NCBI GenBank assembly: GCA_949293815.1
Contig: CASFEZ010000003.1
Coordinates: forward strand, 1-64,000
Length of the DNA stretch: 64,000 nucleotides
From: an uncultured Eubacteriales bacterium
Lineage (GTDB): Bacteria; Bacillota; Clostridia; Oscillospirales; Acutalibacteraceae
Direction of reading: 5' to 3'
Shown here: positions 44,966 through 52,371 of the stretch, one piece after another
How positions within the stretch are numbered: position 1 is the first letter of the stretch
Layout of the letters: each line of letters begins with the position of its first letter
The notes under the pieces: model-generated
Databases searched by the model: none
What the model saw: the letters and a program-made list of their open reading frames with translations, nothing else
Told to the model about the DNA's origin: nothing
Position numbers and translations under genes: made by a program

Positions 44966-45817
44966 TTGATCCTAAAAACGCTGACAATTGAAAACTTCGG
45001 AAAAATCAGACATTTCGAGACTTCTTTCCACCGACAGCTCACCAAGATATCTGATGACAATGCAGATGACATTATTAAAGCAATCGGTCTGGTAACCGGT
45101 AATAAAAGTCTGTCAGGCTGTGCTGCAAACAATGCTATTACAGAAAATACTTATATCAATATGGGTCTGGAAATTAATGACCATCCATATATGATTACTG
45201 CAAAAGGTCAGCCTCATGAAAACCAATGCGATTATAAACTGGTTGACCGTGAAAATGATTTGGTAGTAGATTCATCTTCGATTTATCGTGCTGTACGTCT
45301 CTGCGAGGAAGAAGAAAGTCTTGTTTGTTACCGGTATGATTCCAAGGGAGGTTATGCAGAACGTTTCCTTCATTACAAAGATCCGGACAAGTATTATCAA
45401 TCGGGGGACTTTCAAAAAAGGACAAATGGATTTGGACGGACAAGAAGCTTCCGAGCGTGTCTTGCGGAGTATATCAAAGACTATGAGATGAGCAATTTTC
45501 CCTCAGATGGATATAAGATAAAACTATGCCCAGATGGGGAATTTATCTGCTGTAGCGAAGATGATTTCAGTCCTTCAGCAGAAACTACGGAGCGCAACAA
45601 AAGAATTTTTGATTATAAATGTTATCTCGCAGTTGTTGATTTCTGGGATTGCTTTGAAAATATTCGAGATATGAATCACGAAAAATGGCCGTTGATTGTT
45701 GATTCTACAAAAGATCATGATTATCTTGAACTCGAGAAATTTCTTGATAAAACAAAATCAGAAAGACAAATGATTATAATGAAGTCTAATGATCAAAAGA
45801 GAGGCAACCTAATATAA
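44966..45817 (+). CDS. Degenerate RecF/SMC-like ATPase-fold protein
   Basis: This 283-residue protein starts at a TTG nine bases after AGGAGG. The N terminus, ILKTLTIENFGKIRHFETSF, is the standard opening strand of RecF/SMC-type AAA proteins. Where Walker A (GxNGxGKS/T) should follow, the sequence reads LTKISDDNADDIIKAIG, so the P-loop is lost. Near the C terminus WPLIVDSTKDHDYLELEKFL looks like a relic of Walker B and D-loop. No coiled-coil arm is present. It may be a non-hydrolysing structural or regulatory protein. A SAM-I-like RNA element follows 28 bases after its stop. Confidence 0.65.
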   Translation: MILKTLTIENFGKIRHFETSFHRQLTKISDDNADDIIKAIGLVTGNKSLSGCAANNAITENTYINMGLEINDHPYMITAKGQPHENQCDYKLVDRENDLVVDSSSIYRAVRLCEEEESLVCYRYDSKGGYAERFLHYKDPDKYYQSGDFQKRTNGFGRTRSFRACLAEYIKDYEMSNFPSDGYKIKLCPDGEFICCSEDDFSPSAETTERNKRIFDYKCYLAVVDFWDCFENIRDMNHEKWPLIVDSTKDHDYLELEKFLDKTKSERQMIIMKSNDQKRGNLI

Positions 45818-45845
45818 CTGAACATTAAAATCACAATTTAATATT

Positions 45846-45964
45846 TCCATATAGAGTACGCGAGGGACAAGCCCGATGACCGCACAGTAACCTGCCTAAG
45901 GGAAAGGTGCTAAAGCTTGGATGATGGAGTCATTAAAGCACTCATCGTACCGATGGGTGCTTTA
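45846..45964 (+). ncRNA. SAM-I-like riboswitch (no P4) with expression platform
   Basis: The aptamer (45846-45930) has the S-box blocks in order: P1 strand TCCAT (45846-45850), AGAG, GAGGGAC (45862-45868), GCCCGATGA (45871-45879), CAGTAACC (45885-45892), AAGGTGCTAAA (45904-45914) and closing P1 strand ATGGA (45924-45928). The usual P4 arm is missing. A 14-bp hairpin follows (45934-45947 with 45951-45964, one G-U pair). GATGGAGT (45923-45930) can instead pair with ACTCATC (45940-45946), a textbook antiterminator competing with P1. The U-tract is weak. I infer that SAM turns the downstream LRR gene off. Confidence 0.7.
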
Positions 45965-45988
45965 AGTTGTTTATGAAGGGAAAACAAA

Positions 45989-46378
45989 ATGAATTATAGA
46001 GAATATGAAGAAATGATCAAAGATGTGCCTTACCCGGATACAATTGAATATAAGTTGGCGTTTATGTGGCTGCATCCGCAAAATCTTCCTTTAAGTGTGA
46101 CCTCGATCGGAGATTCCGGATTAAGTATAATAAAGATTCCGGAGAGATCGATGAATCGGTACGGGAGAAATGTCCCTGTAATCACATTCAGCCGCCAAGC
46201 CTTTTCAGGGAAAAGCAACATAACGGACATCGTTTTGCCTCAAAGCATCGAGAGATTCCCTAAAGGGGCCTTTGAAGGATGCACAGGATTAAAGAGAATT
46301 ACTGTTCCACGGAAAGTTAAGGCCATTAAAGAGGGTACATTTACCGGATGCAAGCAGTTAGAGGATGTTTACTTTTGA
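45989..46378 (+). CDS. Short leucine-rich-repeat (BspA-type) protein
   Basis: This 129-residue protein has two to three LRR_5-type repeats in its C-terminal half: FSRQAFSGKSNITDIVLPQS, GAFEGCTGLKRITVPR and GTFTGCKQLEDVYF. The N-terminal 60 residues are not repeats. There is no signal peptide, so unlike most BspA-type LRR proteins it is cytoplasmic. The ATG has GAAGGG upstream and lies 24 bases after the riboswitch hairpin, so it is the gene most directly controlled by it. It probably mediates protein contacts; the partner is unknown. Confidence 0.75.
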   Translation: MNYREYEEMIKDVPYPDTIEYKLAFMWLHPQNLPLSVTSIGDSGLSIIKIPERSMNRYGRNVPVITFSRQAFSGKSNITDIVLPQSIERFPKGAFEGCTGLKRITVPRKVKAIKEGTFTGCKQLEDVYF

Positions 46379-46385
46379 AGGCATA

Positions 46386-46628
46386 ATGGAAGAATGGAAT
46401 AGAATTAATATCATTCATCACAAACATGAGGTAGAATTTGGACAATTGATTCCCGGAACGCCTGTGCAGGAGGTCAAAGCCGAACGAATGATTTTTATTC
46501 CCGGAAACGAAGCGATTTTTTCAGCAAATATTCATTTTCTATGTAGGCTTCCGGGAGAGAATTTTAATGGTTCTTTTAATGTGAAAGTCGGCAATAAGGA
46601 TATCTCAGAATTTTTCAGGACGATTTAA
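46386..46628 (+). CDS. Small protein of unknown function
   Basis: This 80-residue protein starts MEEWNRINIIHHKHEVEFGQ at the ATG at 46386 (GAAGG upstream); an in-frame ATG at 46365 overlapping the LRR gene would add seven residues. It is beta-prone, with no recognised motif, and seems translationally linked to the LRR gene. It ends right where operator site F begins. The function is unknown. Confidence 0.55.
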   Translation: MEEWNRINIIHHKHEVEFGQLIPGTPVQEVKAERMIFIPGNEAIFSANIHFLCRLPGENFNGSFNVKVGNKDISEFFRTI

Positions 46629-46662
46629 TGTACCCTATTTGGGACATTACACATGGTATACT
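46629..46662 (+). promoter_or_regulatory. Operator site F and promoter
   Basis: TGTACCC-TATT-TGGGACA (46629-46646) is followed after 10 bases by TATACT (46657-46662) with an extended TGG before it. It drives the three-gene set starting at 46699. Confidence 0.78.
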
Positions 46663-46698
46663 CAATATACAAAAGACGACAAAAGTGAGGTATATATT

Positions 46699-47232
46699 AT
46701 GATTGTCGAACCGAAAGAATGGATATCAAAACCGGATGATGATGGAAACGGATTATTAAAGGCATTGATAAAAGACAGTGAGGTTGAATTTCCTATTCCT
46801 ATAGAAACACATAATGTATTTCACGAAGATGTTGAAATAAATAAAGAGCAGGATTTTGAGCTCATCTTAGAATGTGCAGGCAAACCTACTGTTTACAAAG
46901 ACGAGGAAACATACAACAAGGAAACAAATAAATCAATGCACTTTGAATCTGTTATTCCTGTTGGATTATTTTCCGCTTCCCGGAATGAAGGCTTCGTTCA
47001 ATCTCCTTATATTATTCTGAATGGAAAGGTTGTTAAAACCTATGGTAATTCCACGCAATTCGGATTTGATGAATCGGATGTCCTTTATTCGCTTTCCTGC
47101 CTCGGGAATGAATACGATGCTGTAATGCACTCTGAGTTTTCAGACAATGCAAGAATTGAAGAAGGCAATATTGTTTCCTGCGTTTATAGGGTTCAGGGTT
47201 GGCCAAATCAGAATGACTATAGCGACAAGTAA
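46699..47232 (+). CDS. Protein of unknown function
   Basis: This 177-residue acidic protein begins MIVEPKEWISKPDDDGNGLL. The ATG at 46699 has AGTGAGG upstream and lies about 30 bases after the expected transcription start from site F. It contains a stretch (FVQSPYIILNGKVVKTYGN) that reads like a beta-strand pair, and no recognised motif or membrane segment. It is followed nine bases later by the YPRGRV-family gene. I do not recognise its family. Confidence 0.6.
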   Translation: MIVEPKEWISKPDDDGNGLLKALIKDSEVEFPIPIETHNVFHEDVEINKEQDFELILECAGKPTVYKDEETYNKETNKSMHFESVIPVGLFSASRNEGFVQSPYIILNGKVVKTYGNSTQFGFDESDVLYSLSCLGNEYDAVMHSEFSDNARIEEGNIVSCVYRVQGWPNQNDYSDK

Positions 47233-47241
47233 GGAGCTTAT

Positions 47242-47625
47242 ATGAAAAAAGGCATCTTTTGGTGTACAAATTTTGATACAAAATTCCCGGAGCTAATTAC
47301 AGTTTCGGTTGTCTGCGATAAAAACGGCAATTCAAAGGAGCCAGTGCAGTTCAGTTCGAAATCCGGCAATAATTTTAACCACCGGCTTGAATGGGAACGC
47401 ATTGACAGAAAAATTACGAAAGGACAATCGTTTAATTATTATCCCAGAGGTCGTGTTGAGATTAAAAACGGTAAAGCTACTGTCTTTCTCAATCCAATAC
47501 TCAACAAGGAATGCATCGTTAGCAAGGTTATTGATGAGTTTGGCCTAAGGGCTACTGAACTAACCGATGTCCGTATAAAAAGTGACGGATCAAATCATTA
47601 TCATTTTACCTGTGCAAGTATTTAA
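47242..47625 (+). CDS. Unknown small protein, YPRGRV family copy 2
   Basis: This 127-residue protein shares its C-terminal 75 residues with the protein at 35381-35716: YYPRGRVEIKNGKATVFLNP, NKECIVSKVIDEFGL and SDGSNHYHF align in order with YPRGRVVWDKEK, NREDVLSRIIAAFDI and DDHYHC. The N-terminal 50 residues differ. Both copies lie in operator-controlled operons, so this is likely a family specific to this kind of island. The conserved His-Tyr-His and Arg residues could form a binding or active site, but that is a guess. Confidence 0.7.
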   Translation: MKKGIFWCTNFDTKFPELITVSVVCDKNGNSKEPVQFSSKSGNNFNHRLEWERIDRKITKGQSFNYYPRGRVEIKNGKATVFLNPILNKECIVSKVIDEFGLRATELTDVRIKSDGSNHYHFTCASI

Positions 47626-47639
47626 TGGAGGACTTTTAC

Positions 47640-48188
47640 ATGATTGATTTCAAAGACGCCGGCATAAAGCCGCTTTCCGGCTTGGAAATTGAGCTTCGTA
47701 ACATGACGGGCGTAGACTGGAGCAGCTATGTGCAGCATGTCGTAAAAGCAGATGAACTTTTTACTCAATATGGCTGCGAACCGACAGAAGAATTGATTGA
47801 ATGTATTAACACGATGACGCCGAATGTGATTTATTACTCTGTATATCTGAAACAGGAAAATATTATGGTTGGATATGTAGGAGTTACACCGGAAACAAGC
47901 AATCTGGAATTCTATATTTTTCAGGAATTCAGAAAAATGGGTATCGGAACAGATGCGCTCAATTTGCTGATTTGGTTATGGTTTACCGGTCAGATTACAG
48001 GAGACAGAGAGGCAAAAATTGAGGCAGAAACACTCTCGCAAAATCTCGCATCTGTTCGGTTGCTTGAAAAGCTTGGATTTCAAAAGGAGGCTGTCGGGCT
48101 AAGAATGATACTTTCGGAAGATGCAAATTATCAGACAATTAGCCTAAACTCATATGTTTTAAAAAGTGATGTTGCCGATAAAATGTAA
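47640..48188 (+). CDS. GNAT-family acetyltransferase
   Basis: This 182-residue protein shows the GNAT fold: strand pair IMVGYVGVTPETSNLEFYIF, the acetyl-CoA loop QEFRKMGIGTDALNLLIWLW, and AETLSQNLASVRLLEKLGFQ near the end. The ATG at 47640 has GGAGG upstream. The substrate is unknown; the LRLLEKLGF-type ending resembles RimJ-like N-acetyltransferases. It is the third gene of the transcript from site F and ends just before operator site G. Confidence 0.88.
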   Translation: MIDFKDAGIKPLSGLEIELRNMTGVDWSSYVQHVVKADELFTQYGCEPTEELIECINTMTPNVIYYSVYLKQENIMVGYVGVTPETSNLEFYIFQEFRKMGIGTDALNLLIWLWFTGQITGDREAKIEAETLSQNLASVRLLEKLGFQKEAVGLRMILSEDANYQTISLNSYVLKSDVADKM

Positions 48189-48189
48189 T

Positions 48190-48223
48190 GCACCAAATAT
48201 CGTACATTGCGCTTGATATAATC
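48190..48223 (+). promoter_or_regulatory. Operator site G and promoter of the FtsH-like gene
   Basis: TGCACCA-AATA-TCGTACA (48190-48207) is followed after 10 bases by TATAAT (48218-48223), with an extended TGA before it. The gene starts at 48263. Confidence 0.8.
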
Positions 48224-48262
48224 TTATCGTAAAAGAAAAGCAAAAAAAGTGGAGGTACTACT

Positions 48263-49543
48263 ATGAACGCATTTGACAAAGTGATTGGTTATGAGACGAT
48301 CAAAAACGAGCTGCTGCAGATCTGCGACATGATTCACAACAGAGAAGTCTACGAGAAATTGGGAGCCAAGCTGCCTCAGGGGATTTTGCTGTACGGCGAT
48401 CCGGGACTCGGCAAAACCCTTATTGCAAAGTGCTTTATAGAAGAAAGCGGTCTTAAATCTTATGTTGTCCGGAGAAATAAGGGTAACGACGACTTTATCG
48501 GGGATATTACGGCTACTTTCCAAACGGCACGAGAAACCGCCCCCTGCATTGTCTTTCTTGATGACATGGATAAGTTCGCCAACGAGGACACCAACCATCG
48601 TGATGCGGAAGAATATGTGGCGGTTCAGTCCGGTATTGATGAGGTAAAGAACTGTAATGTGTTCGTTCTTGCAACTGCAAATGAGATGTGGAAGCTGCCG
48701 AGCTCCCTTGTGCGGTCAGGTCGTTTTGACCGAAAAATTGAGGTTCAGTGCCCTACCGCTAAAGATGCCGATGAAATTATTAAACATTATCTCTCGGACA
48801 AAAAGGTTGCCGAAAACATTGACATGGACGACCTTTCGAAGATGATCAGCTACAGCTCCTGTGCCGAGCTTGAGACTATACTGAATGAAGCAGCAATCAG
48901 TGCTGCTCACGCAAGAAAAAGCAGTATTGAAATGGATGATTTTGTAAAATCCGTTCTGCGGATGCAATATGACTCACCGGATAATTTTACAAAAACATCC
49001 GCAGAAGATATGAAGAAAACAGCACTCCACGAAGCGGGACATCTTGTTGTGTCCGAAATTCTTTGTCCGGGAAGTGTGGGACTTGCCTCCCTCCGTTCTA
49101 CCGGCAGAGACTCCACCGGTGGCTTTATTCACCGATGCAAGGAGCTTTCCAGAAGCCCCCATTACGTCCTTGTATCTCTTGCGGGGAAGGCGGCTGTTGA
49201 ACTTTATTATTCCGATGCCGTCGCGAGCGGCTGCACAACCGATATAAACCGCGCTTTCAACTACATTAGAAAGGGTATTTCGGAGAATGCAACTCTCGGC
49301 TTCGGAATGATTGATGTGGCCACAAAAAGGTTTTCGGATACCTCGGAGAATATGAATTCCAGAAACGAAGCCGTCACCCATGCAGAGCTTGAACGCTATA
49401 TGCTTAAAGCGAGGGATATCCTTCTTAAAAACAGAGATTTTCTGGAGAAGGCTGCCGCTGCACTTATTGAGAAGGAAACGCTGCTTCACTCTGATGTTAA
49501 AAAGATCAGAGAAAGCTCCGTTATCACTGATGTGGCTGTATAA
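48263..49543 (+). CDS. Soluble FtsH-like AAA+ metalloprotease
   Basis: This 426-residue protein has the FtsH order without its membrane part. The AAA domain has Walker A LLYGDPGLGKTLIAKCF (near residues 43-60), Walker B CIVFLDDMDKF and RSGRFDRKIEVQCP. A lid follows, then an M41 peptidase domain with KKTALHEAGHLVVSEIL (zinc HEAGH near 256-260). Bacterial FtsH normally has two transmembrane helices and 600 or more residues; here none is present. It should be a cytosolic ATP-dependent protease, and under operator control may degrade a specific target in the island response. Start at ATG behind GTGGAGG. Confidence 0.92.
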   Translation: MNAFDKVIGYETIKNELLQICDMIHNREVYEKLGAKLPQGILLYGDPGLGKTLIAKCFIEESGLKSYVVRRNKGNDDFIGDITATFQTARETAPCIVFLDDMDKFANEDTNHRDAEEYVAVQSGIDEVKNCNVFVLATANEMWKLPSSLVRSGRFDRKIEVQCPTAKDADEIIKHYLSDKKVAENIDMDDLSKMISYSSCAELETILNEAAISAAHARKSSIEMDDFVKSVLRMQYDSPDNFTKTSAEDMKKTALHEAGHLVVSEILCPGSVGLASLRSTGRDSTGGFIHRCKELSRSPHYVLVSLAGKAAVELYYSDAVASGCTTDINRAFNYIRKGISENATLGFGMIDVATKRFSDTSENMNSRNEAVTHAELERYMLKARDILLKNRDFLEKAAAALIEKETLLHSDVKKIRESSVITDVAV

Positions 49544-49652
49544 GACCGGCTCGGGAATTAGGGTATAGCAAAGCAATGCGCTGAAACCGGCGTATTGCTT
49601 TGCCGTGGTAATATGACCGCATACCATTTAAGAAAGCAAGGAGCGATGAAAC

Positions 49653-49814
49653 ATGAAAATTGAAGTTCAGTATTTCCCGCTTGAAAATTGCAGCGGAAAC
49701 CTATGTAAAATCGTTGTAGAGACCACCGACTATGGCTCTGCGGCGCAGATCGTTATGAATATGTTTAATATACCGCAGCAAAACATTTATGCAGTAAATA
49801 CATACTTGGGTTGA
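49653..49814 (+). CDS. Small unknown protein (53 residues)
   Basis: The ATG at 49653 follows AAGGAGCG. The product begins MKIEVQYFPLENCSGNLCKI and continues with VVETTDYGSAAQIVMNMFN. It resembles no family I recognise. A long imperfect hairpin (GCAAAGCAATGCG with CGTATTGCTTTGC, 49568-49603) separates it from the FtsH-like gene. It lies seven bases before the next small gene. Confidence 0.55.
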   Translation: MKIEVQYFPLENCSGNLCKIVVETTDYGSAAQIVMNMFNIPQQNIYAVNTYLG

Positions 49815-49820
49815 CGGAAA

Positions 49821-50060
49821 ATGCTGTCTGAAAAGCTTACAATGGAAGAAAAAATTAAAGCCATTTGTAAAAAGGACAGGACCTTATTCCAAAAGGGTGC
49901 GGTTTTTGATAAGATTACCGTTCTAAATTCTGATCCTTACGATTCTATGCTTTGCGGTCCGGTCACTTTCTTAGGATGTACAGATCGCTATGAAATACTT
50001 TTCACCAGTTATAAAGTGTGGTATAATAGAGTAAAAAAAGGAGGAACGCAAAATGAATAG
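49821..50060 (+). CDS. Small unknown protein (79 residues)
   Basis: This protein starts MLSEKLTMEEKIKAICKKDR; a second ATG at 49842 is a possible start. The C-terminal part reads as a small beta domain (CGPVTFLGCTDRYEILFTSY). No family is recognised. It overlaps the next gene by eight bases. A promoter-like TATAAT (50022-50027) lies within its 3' end. Confidence 0.55.
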   Translation: MLSEKLTMEEKIKAICKKDRTLFQKGAVFDKITVLNSDPYDSMLCGPVTFLGCTDRYEILFTSYKVWYNRVKKGGTQNE

Positions 50061-50766
50061 CTTGGAAAATCAAATACGAGAACTTTCTAAAATTACGGTT
50101 GCGAACAACGATTATAAGAAAGTCGAAAAAGAGCTACAACTTTTAGGAAAAAAGTTGATAACTGATTATGTTATTAAAATTGGGGATATAACGGTAGAAC
50201 CATTATGGGTAGAAGCATATTATTCAAATGTTAAAAAAGGATTTATAGATCCATTTATTCATGGCAAAGAAGAACAAGCTAAATTTGGCATTTTATACTT
50301 TCACCATAAGACGGATGATTCCAGAAGCGGTGTTGATATTTGCCTTTCTTTATGTGAAGGAAACGAAAGCAAGTATTATCTCTCATATTTGCTCAAATAT
50401 ACTTTAGTAAACGGGGAATTTACAACTCAGTCACAATTAAGCGCAAAAATACGAAAAGCTTATGATTTGTTACCAAACAAAAACGATATTCTTGAAATAT
50501 CTTACAATAAAAGCGAAACCGATATTGTGGGGTATACTACGAGAATAGGACTGAATGTTAAGGATTCCGATTTTCAGAAAGAAATAAAGAAACGGTATGC
50601 TTCGCTAAATTTGGCGATAGCTAAAAATTTTGATAAAACATACTCTATTGAGAAAAGACTTCCTCATATTGAGAGTCTTGCATATAGCTTCCTTTCAACA
50701 TATGATTTCGATAAGGAAAAATGGTGCAAGGAACATTTGGGATATTGCCTCAAAAATATAAAATAA
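50053..50766 (+). CDS. Protein of unknown function (237 residues)
   Basis: The ATG follows AGGAGG. The N-terminal 40 residues are helical; the centre (IGDITVEPLWVEAYYSNVKK, then FGILYFHHKTDDSRSGVDIC) is rich in aromatic and acidic residues and resembles the substrate pocket of a small enzyme, but I cannot name the family. The rest is charged and helical. No signal peptide is seen. It sits in a run of small genes ahead of the agmatine-deiminase-like gene, nine bases downstream. Confidence 0.6.
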   Translation: MNSLENQIRELSKITVANNDYKKVEKELQLLGKKLITDYVIKIGDITVEPLWVEAYYSNVKKGFIDPFIHGKEEQAKFGILYFHHKTDDSRSGVDICLSLCEGNESKYYLSYLLKYTLVNGEFTTQSQLSAKIRKAYDLLPNKNDILEISYNKSETDIVGYTTRIGLNVKDSDFQKEIKKRYASLNLAIAKNFDKTYSIEKRLPHIESLAYSFLSTYDFDKEKWCKEHLGYCLKNIK

Positions 50767-50774
50767 GGTGAAAC

Positions 50775-51575
50775 ATGCTCTACTTTTCATCACTTCTAAA
50801 AACCAACCCCAAATATTCATTATCAGCGGAAAATTTATTTTCCGCTTTATCCGAAAGCGGAGAAAAATTCGCTCTTTTTGATGGAGCAAGGGATATTTGG
50901 GCAAGGGATTATATGCCTGTCGGAACAAAAGGCGGTCAATATATATCGTTTCGGTACGAGCCGAATTATCTGGCAGACGATTCGCAGTTAAGAACAAATT
51001 TTAAAACCGATATTGCACCGCATTTCACACTGCCTGTTACATATTCAAATATCAATCTTGACGGCGGAAATGTTGTATTTTCGCCGTCTAAGGCAAAAGC
51101 CGTTATTACCGACAGAGTGTTTTCGGAAAATCCCGAATATGACAAGAATACTCTTTTATTAGAGCTTGAAAATTTGCTCGAAGCAGAGATAATTATTATT
51201 CCGTCGCTTATAAGCGATATGACGGGCCACGCAGACGGCGTGGTACGCTTTGTGAACGAAAACACGATGATCGGCAATGCCTCTCCTTACAAAAACGGTT
51301 ACGAACAAAAGGTAAAAATGTCGTTGAAAAAGCACGGCATTTCGTGTTTGGATTTTCCGTATTTCGATTCTGCCGGTATAAGCGCTGTGGGCAGCTATCT
51401 CAATTTTCTCGAAACCGACAAGCATATTCTTCTGCCTGTCTTCTCTGATGCACAGGATGAAACGACGGTAAAAAGAGCAACGGAAATATTTGATAAAAAA
51501 ATAGTCGCCGTGAACATCAACAGTATAGCCGAAGAAGGAGGAGTATTGAATTGTATAAGCTGGGAAATGAACTGA
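50775..51575 (+). CDS. Agmatine deiminase-like (PAD family) enzyme, short form
   Basis: This 266-residue protein has the core motifs of agmatine/peptidyl-arginine deiminases: DGARDIWARDYMPV, INLDGGNVVFSPSKA, MTGHADGVVRFVNENT and EEGGVLNCISW with the catalytic Cys near the C terminus. Typical agmatine deiminases have about 340-370 residues; this copy lacks part of the N terminus yet keeps the guanidine-binding Asp, His and Cys residues. It should hydrolyse a guanidino or arginine substrate to a citrulline-type product. Its last 25 bases overlap the next gene. Confidence 0.88.
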   Translation: MLYFSSLLKTNPKYSLSAENLFSALSESGEKFALFDGARDIWARDYMPVGTKGGQYISFRYEPNYLADDSQLRTNFKTDIAPHFTLPVTYSNINLDGGNVVFSPSKAKAVITDRVFSENPEYDKNTLLLELENLLEAEIIIIPSLISDMTGHADGVVRFVNENTMIGNASPYKNGYEQKVKMSLKKHGISCLDFPYFDSAGISAVGSYLNFLETDKHILLPVFSDAQDETTVKRATEIFDKKIVAVNINSIAEEGGVLNCISWEMN

Positions 51576-51934
51576 CCACGGATGATAAGAAAAATGAAAT
51601 CAGACGAATATTGACGGCAAGACGCAAACTCTACAATGCAGGAGTGGAACTTTTAGAGTGCGACCATGTCTATGCCGAAGGTATTAAAGCTGAACTTGAA
51701 AGGCATACCTTTGTCAGCCATACAGTCCCTTTTGTAGGTGCAGGAGCCAGAAAAAAGCCAATTGACGAAGCCGATGTCCGCTTCTATCTTGAAATGCGAA
51801 TGCGAATATATGTGAAAGAAGAAAATATCACATTCGATGCGGAAAACGGTCTTTGCAAAATTCGCCTTAATGATGTGCTGACAGCACATATCCCGATAAA
51901 GAGCGGCACTTCGGTTCGAAGTATTTTGCTGTAA
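51551..51934 (+). CDS. Protein of unknown function (127 residues)
   Basis: The TTG at 51551 overlaps the deiminase stop and follows GGAGGAG. The protein begins MYKLGNELTTDDKKNEIRRI and contains AELERHTFVSHTVPFVGAGA and a duplicated-looking RFYLEMRMRIYVKEENITFD. No family is recognised. The tight overlap implies that it is made with the deiminase and could modulate it. Confidence 0.6.
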   Translation: MYKLGNELTTDDKKNEIRRILTARRKLYNAGVELLECDHVYAEGIKAELERHTFVSHTVPFVGAGARKKPIDEADVRFYLEMRMRIYVKEENITFDAENGLCKIRLNDVLTAHIPIKSGTSVRSILL

Positions 51935-52044
51935 CCAGGAGTTTCGATTTATTAGAGAAAACAGACCCTTAATAGTTCAAAAAATTAAATCGCCGCGACA
52001 GCGCGGTTGTTATATTAGAAAAAGAGAGAAAGCAGGAAGAAAAT

Positions 52045-52254
52045 ATGAGCGCAGACAAACATCCCGAATACCTTTTTGATATCGGTAAAGTTGAACGAGC
52101 GATTGAACTTGCAAAGGATGATCTGGTAAACAAATACGGATTGCCCGATCCGGAAACTCTTATGATTGATGAGTCGGAGCTTGTTGCTGAAGATCGTGTT
52201 ATACAGATGACCCTTTTTGAAATTCTTCCTGAGGTGCTACCGAAGGCAGTATAA
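52045..52254 (+). CDS. Small acidic protein of unknown function
   Basis: This 69-residue acidic protein begins MSADKHPEYLFDIGKVERAI, with AGGAAG before the ATG. It ends VIQMTLFEILPEVLPKAV. No family is recognised. A CCGCG/CGCGG hairpin (51992-52006) lies in its leader, and a strong bidirectional terminator follows. Confidence 0.55.
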   Translation: MSADKHPEYLFDIGKVERAIELAKDDLVNKYGLPDPETLMIDESELVAEDRVIQMTLFEILPEVLPKAV

Positions 52255-52311
52255 CTTATGCGTGCAAGTCCATTTAATGTTGGCACAAAGACTAAGCATT
52301 AAAAAAACAGT

Positions 52312-52352
52312 AGCACAGCCACCGAAACACGTTGTGATTCGGTGGCTGTGCT
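52312..52352. terminator. Bidirectional terminator between convergent genes
   Basis: A perfect 15-bp stem, AGCACAGCCACCGAA (52312-52326) with TTCGGTGGCTGTGCT (52338-52352), has GATTTT on the plus side and a TTTTTTT run on the minus side (A-run 52301-52307). It serves both the 52045 gene and the DUF2779 gene. Confidence 0.92.
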
Positions 52353-52371
52353 GATTTTATGAGAATGATAG

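Noticed and set aside
45846..45930. Cobalamin or other riboswitch class for the element before the LRR gene
   Set aside because: The B12-box and GCCACUG-type blocks are absent, while GAGGGAC, GCCCGATGA and AAGGTGCTAAA match the SAM-I order.
49568..49603. Terminator after the FtsH-like gene
   Set aside because: The long imperfect hairpin has no T-run on either side, so termination is unsupported.
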